Source: Pirellulaceae bacterium (lineage in GTDB: Bacteria; Planctomycetota; Planctomycetia; Pirellulales; Thermoguttaceae). From it: a DNA stretch of 52,830 nt. Shown one piece after another: positions 51,181 to 52,830 of the stretch. A program made the translations under genes and the position numbers. The notes under the pieces were generated by a model that worked only from the letters and a program-made list of their open reading frames with translations, was not told the DNA's origin and searched no databases. Every line of letters starts with the position of its first letter. The stretch's first letter is position 1. The stretch is from NCBI GenBank assembly GCA_012744395.1, contig JAAYCB010000314.1, positions 1-52,830 of the forward strand, read 5' to 3'.

Positions 51181-52383
51181 ATGCTGCGGCGAATCTGTTC
51201 GATCGGCCTGCTGCTCGTCCTCGCCGCCGTCCCGGCATTCGGCCAGACGGTTGCCGGCCTGGAGGTCCTCCTCGCCGAACGGCAGGCATTGATTGCCGGC
51301 AAACGGGTCGGGCTGATCACCAACCACACCGGCGTCGACCGCCAGATGAATCACGCGATCGACCTGATCGGCAACGTGCCGGGCGCCAGGCTCACCGCGC
51401 TGTTTGCGCCCGAACACGGCATCCGTGGTGTGGTTCAAGCGGGCGGCAAGGTTGCCGACACGGTCGACGAGCGGTCGGGGGTCAAAGTCTACAGCCTCTA
51501 CGGCGCGGTCCGCCGCCCGACTCCGGAGATGCTCGCGGAAGTCGACGTGCTGGTCTATGACATCCAGGATGTGGGCGCGCGATTCTACACCTTCATCTCC
51601 ACCATGGGTGAGGGGATGGATGCGGCCGCCGAGAAGGGGATTCCGTTCATCGTGCTCGACCGGCCCAACCCGCTTGCCGATCTCCGGGTCGAAGGGCGGG
51701 TGATGGACATGAACTACAAGTCGTTCGTCGGCGCCTATCCGATCCCTGCCCGCTTCGGCATGACGCCGGGCGAGCTGGCGGGCTTCTACCGCGACCGGAT
51801 GGAGAAGAAGGTCGACCTGGAGGTCGTCAAGATGAACAACTGGAAGCGGTCCCTGTGGTACGACCAAACCGGACTGGCATGGATCCCGCCGTCTCCGAAC
51901 ATCCCCACCTTGACCGCCGCAATCGTCTATCCGGGAATCTGCCTGATCGAGGGGACAAACGTCTCGGAAGGCCGCGGCACAACCACCCCCTTCGAGATCA
52001 TCGGCGCGCCCTGGATCGACGGCTGCGAGCTGGCCGACGAACTCCGCAAGGCCAACCTGCCGGGCATCCTGTTCCGCCCCGCCGGGTTCACCCCCACGTT
52101 CTCGAAGTACCAAGGCGAAGTCTGCCAGGGGGTGCAGTTGCACGTCGTCGACCGCGACCGGTTCGAAGCGGTCCGCACGGCCCTGCATCTTCTGAGGGCG
52201 ATAAGACAGCTCTGGCCCGACAAGTTCCAGTGGCGCGGTTCGCTGGACCGGTTGTCCGGATCCGCGGACGTGCGTCTCGCGCTGGAGCGGGGCGACACGC
52301 CGGAGCAGATTGTCGAGTCATGGTCGGCGGCGCTCAAGGAGTACGAGGAGGTCCGCCGCGGGTACCTTCTTTACGATTCGTGA
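51181..52383 (+). CDS. namZ: NamZ-type exo-beta-N-acetylmuramidase (DUF1343 family)
   Basis: 400 residues with a signal peptide at 1-21 (ICSIGLLLVLAAVPAFGQ). Domain marks of the DUF1343/NamZ family: GKRVGLITNHTGVDR, LFAPEHGIRG, VLVYDIQDVGARFYTFISTM, IVLDRPNPL, YPIPARFGMTPGELAGFY, WIPPSPNIPTLTAAIVYPG, LIEGTNVSEGRGTTTPFEI. Members remove MurNAc from the non-reducing end of peptidoglycan fragments; for this gene the function is inferred from family. It is the last gene of a tight three-gene run. Planctomycetes have peptidoglycan, so cell-wall recycling or feeding on other bacteria are both possible. Confidence 0.88.
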   Translation: MLRRICSIGLLLVLAAVPAFGQTVAGLEVLLAERQALIAGKRVGLITNHTGVDRQMNHAIDLIGNVPGARLTALFAPEHGIRGVVQAGGKVADTVDERSGVKVYSLYGAVRRPTPEMLAEVDVLVYDIQDVGARFYTFISTMGEGMDAAAEKGIPFIVLDRPNPLADLRVEGRVMDMNYKSFVGAYPIPARFGMTPGELAGFYRDRMEKKVDLEVVKMNNWKRSLWYDQTGLAWIPPSPNIPTLTAAIVYPGICLIEGTNVSEGRGTTTPFEIIGAPWIDGCELADELRKANLPGILFRPAGFTPTFSKYQGEVCQGVQLHVVDRDRFEAVRTALHLLRAIRQLWPDKFQWRGSLDRLSGSADVRLALERGDTPEQIVESWSAALKEYEEVRRGYLLYDS

Positions 52384-52571
52384 TCAGCCCCAACATCCCC
52401 TGGGGCGGAGCCGACGCCGGCCGGGAAGCCGGCGAACGCGGCAGGGCCCGGCGACCAGGCAAAGCAGGGCAATCTTTATCGCCCGCACTTCTAGGGAATA
52501 CGAATACTTGTCTTCCCGTTTTCCGTCTGCGAGAATGGACCGCGGTCGCGCGGGATTCCTGCCGCGCACGC

Positions 52572-52604
52572 GCGGATCGCCCGGCTGTCCGCCGGGCGAT
52601 CCGC
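52572..52604. terminator. Perfect 13-bp stem-loop after namZ
   Basis: GCGGATCGCCCGG (52572-52584) and its exact complement CCGGGCGATCCGC (52592-52604) around a 7-nt loop. It lies 189 bases after the namZ stop and 139 before the comM-like ATG. No T-run. It could be a terminator or an element in the leader. The remaining 52384-52742 has no gene. Confidence 0.5.
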
Positions 52605-52742
52605 CCGAGGAGGCGCCGCCCCTTGCCGGTCCGCACTCTCCTCGGCAGACATGGCGGCCGATGCGGCGGGGATCGTCGCGCGCGATCCTGACCCCGGTTT
52701 CGCAACCGGCCGCGACCATTCCCCTCGGAAGAAAACCGCGCC

Positions 52743-52830
52743 ATGCTGGCCAAGCTCAAGACTTTCGCGCTGGTCGGAATCGAAGCTGTCCCCATCGAGG
52801 TCGAGGTCGACGTCTCCCCCGCCGGTCTGC
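52743..52830 (+). CDS. comM: ComM/YifB-like Mg chelatase-type AAA protein, first 29 residues
   Basis: The gene runs off the right edge. It begins MLAKLKTFALVGIEAVPIEV and continues EVDVSPAGL, matching the conserved opening of the YifB/ComM family, whose members start MLAKxxS..VxGxxxxxVEVEVD. ComM is a helicase for branch migration during transformation; with comF at 20.8 kb it hints at DNA uptake. Only the N terminus is seen, so the AAA+ domain cannot be checked. Confidence 0.85.
   Translation, partial: MLAKLKTFALVGIEAVPIEVEVDVSPAGL

Noticed and set aside
49945..52188. Minus-strand open frame of 747 codons opposite the isomerase and NamZ genes
   Set aside because: Antisense shadow without any family motif.

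Overview
The window looks like a GC-rich chromosome segment of a planctomycete (Planctomycetota, probably Pirellulales-like). The grounds are: giant exported proteins built from Ig/cadherin and FG-GAP-like repeats, one with the planctomycete-type N-terminal LExRxLL motif; a five-EF-hand exported protein; a very long secretin; a RNase H-like protein with degenerate catalytic residues; csrA next to mqnD (futalosine menaquinone route); and dispersed palindromic elements of the kind scattered through these genomes. The exact taxon is an inference. No tRNA, rRNA, CRISPR array or intact transposase was seen.

Layout. 1-3.4 kb: 3' end of a giant surface protein. 3.4-6.4 kb: accessory and decaying stretch with a dispersed repeat, a small BON protein, two frameshifted minus-strand genes and the first 29 codons of a REP-associated tyrosine transposase. 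6.4-16.3 kb: a nine-gene minus-strand type II secretion operon in the order gspE-F-G-H-I-J-K-L-M, in which the last gene appears to fuse a GspM/PilO part to a GspC/PilP-like domain. 16.6-19.2 kb: divergent pair of low-complexity exported proteins (Arg/Gly-tailed helical protein; EF-hand protein). 19.3-25.2 kb: lptG-type permease, comF, DUF502 membrane protein, an exported methyltransferase, csrA, mqnD. 25.9-34.9 kb: an exported BON protein, a lipoprotein overlapping it antisense, the 1288-residue secretin gspD, and a 1109-residue cyclophilin/Ig surface protein.

35.2-47.4 kb: second copy of the dispersed repeat, RNase H-like gene, glgB, an extended SDR, an rph with a large internal in-frame deletion, argF-argD-argB (transcribed argB to argF), ybaK-like gene, a frameshifted WecG/TagA glycosyltransferase, a 33/34-bp tandem array, a flavodoxin-family gene and galE. 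47.5-52.8 kb: an orphan NarL-type response regulator behind a long leader with a strong hairpin, then a tight run of enolase-superfamily enzyme, exported sugar isomerase-like protein and NamZ-type muramidase, and finally the first 29 codons of a comM/yifB-like gene.

How parts fit. The gspE-M operon and the separate gspD together give most of one type II secretion machine; the prepilin peptidase and a stand-alone GspC are not in the window. The large Ig/cyclophilin and repeat proteins and the EF-hand protein are plausible exported clients or surface components, but nothing in the sequence proves this. Several single-base frameshifts and the rph deletion may be real decay or assembly errors.
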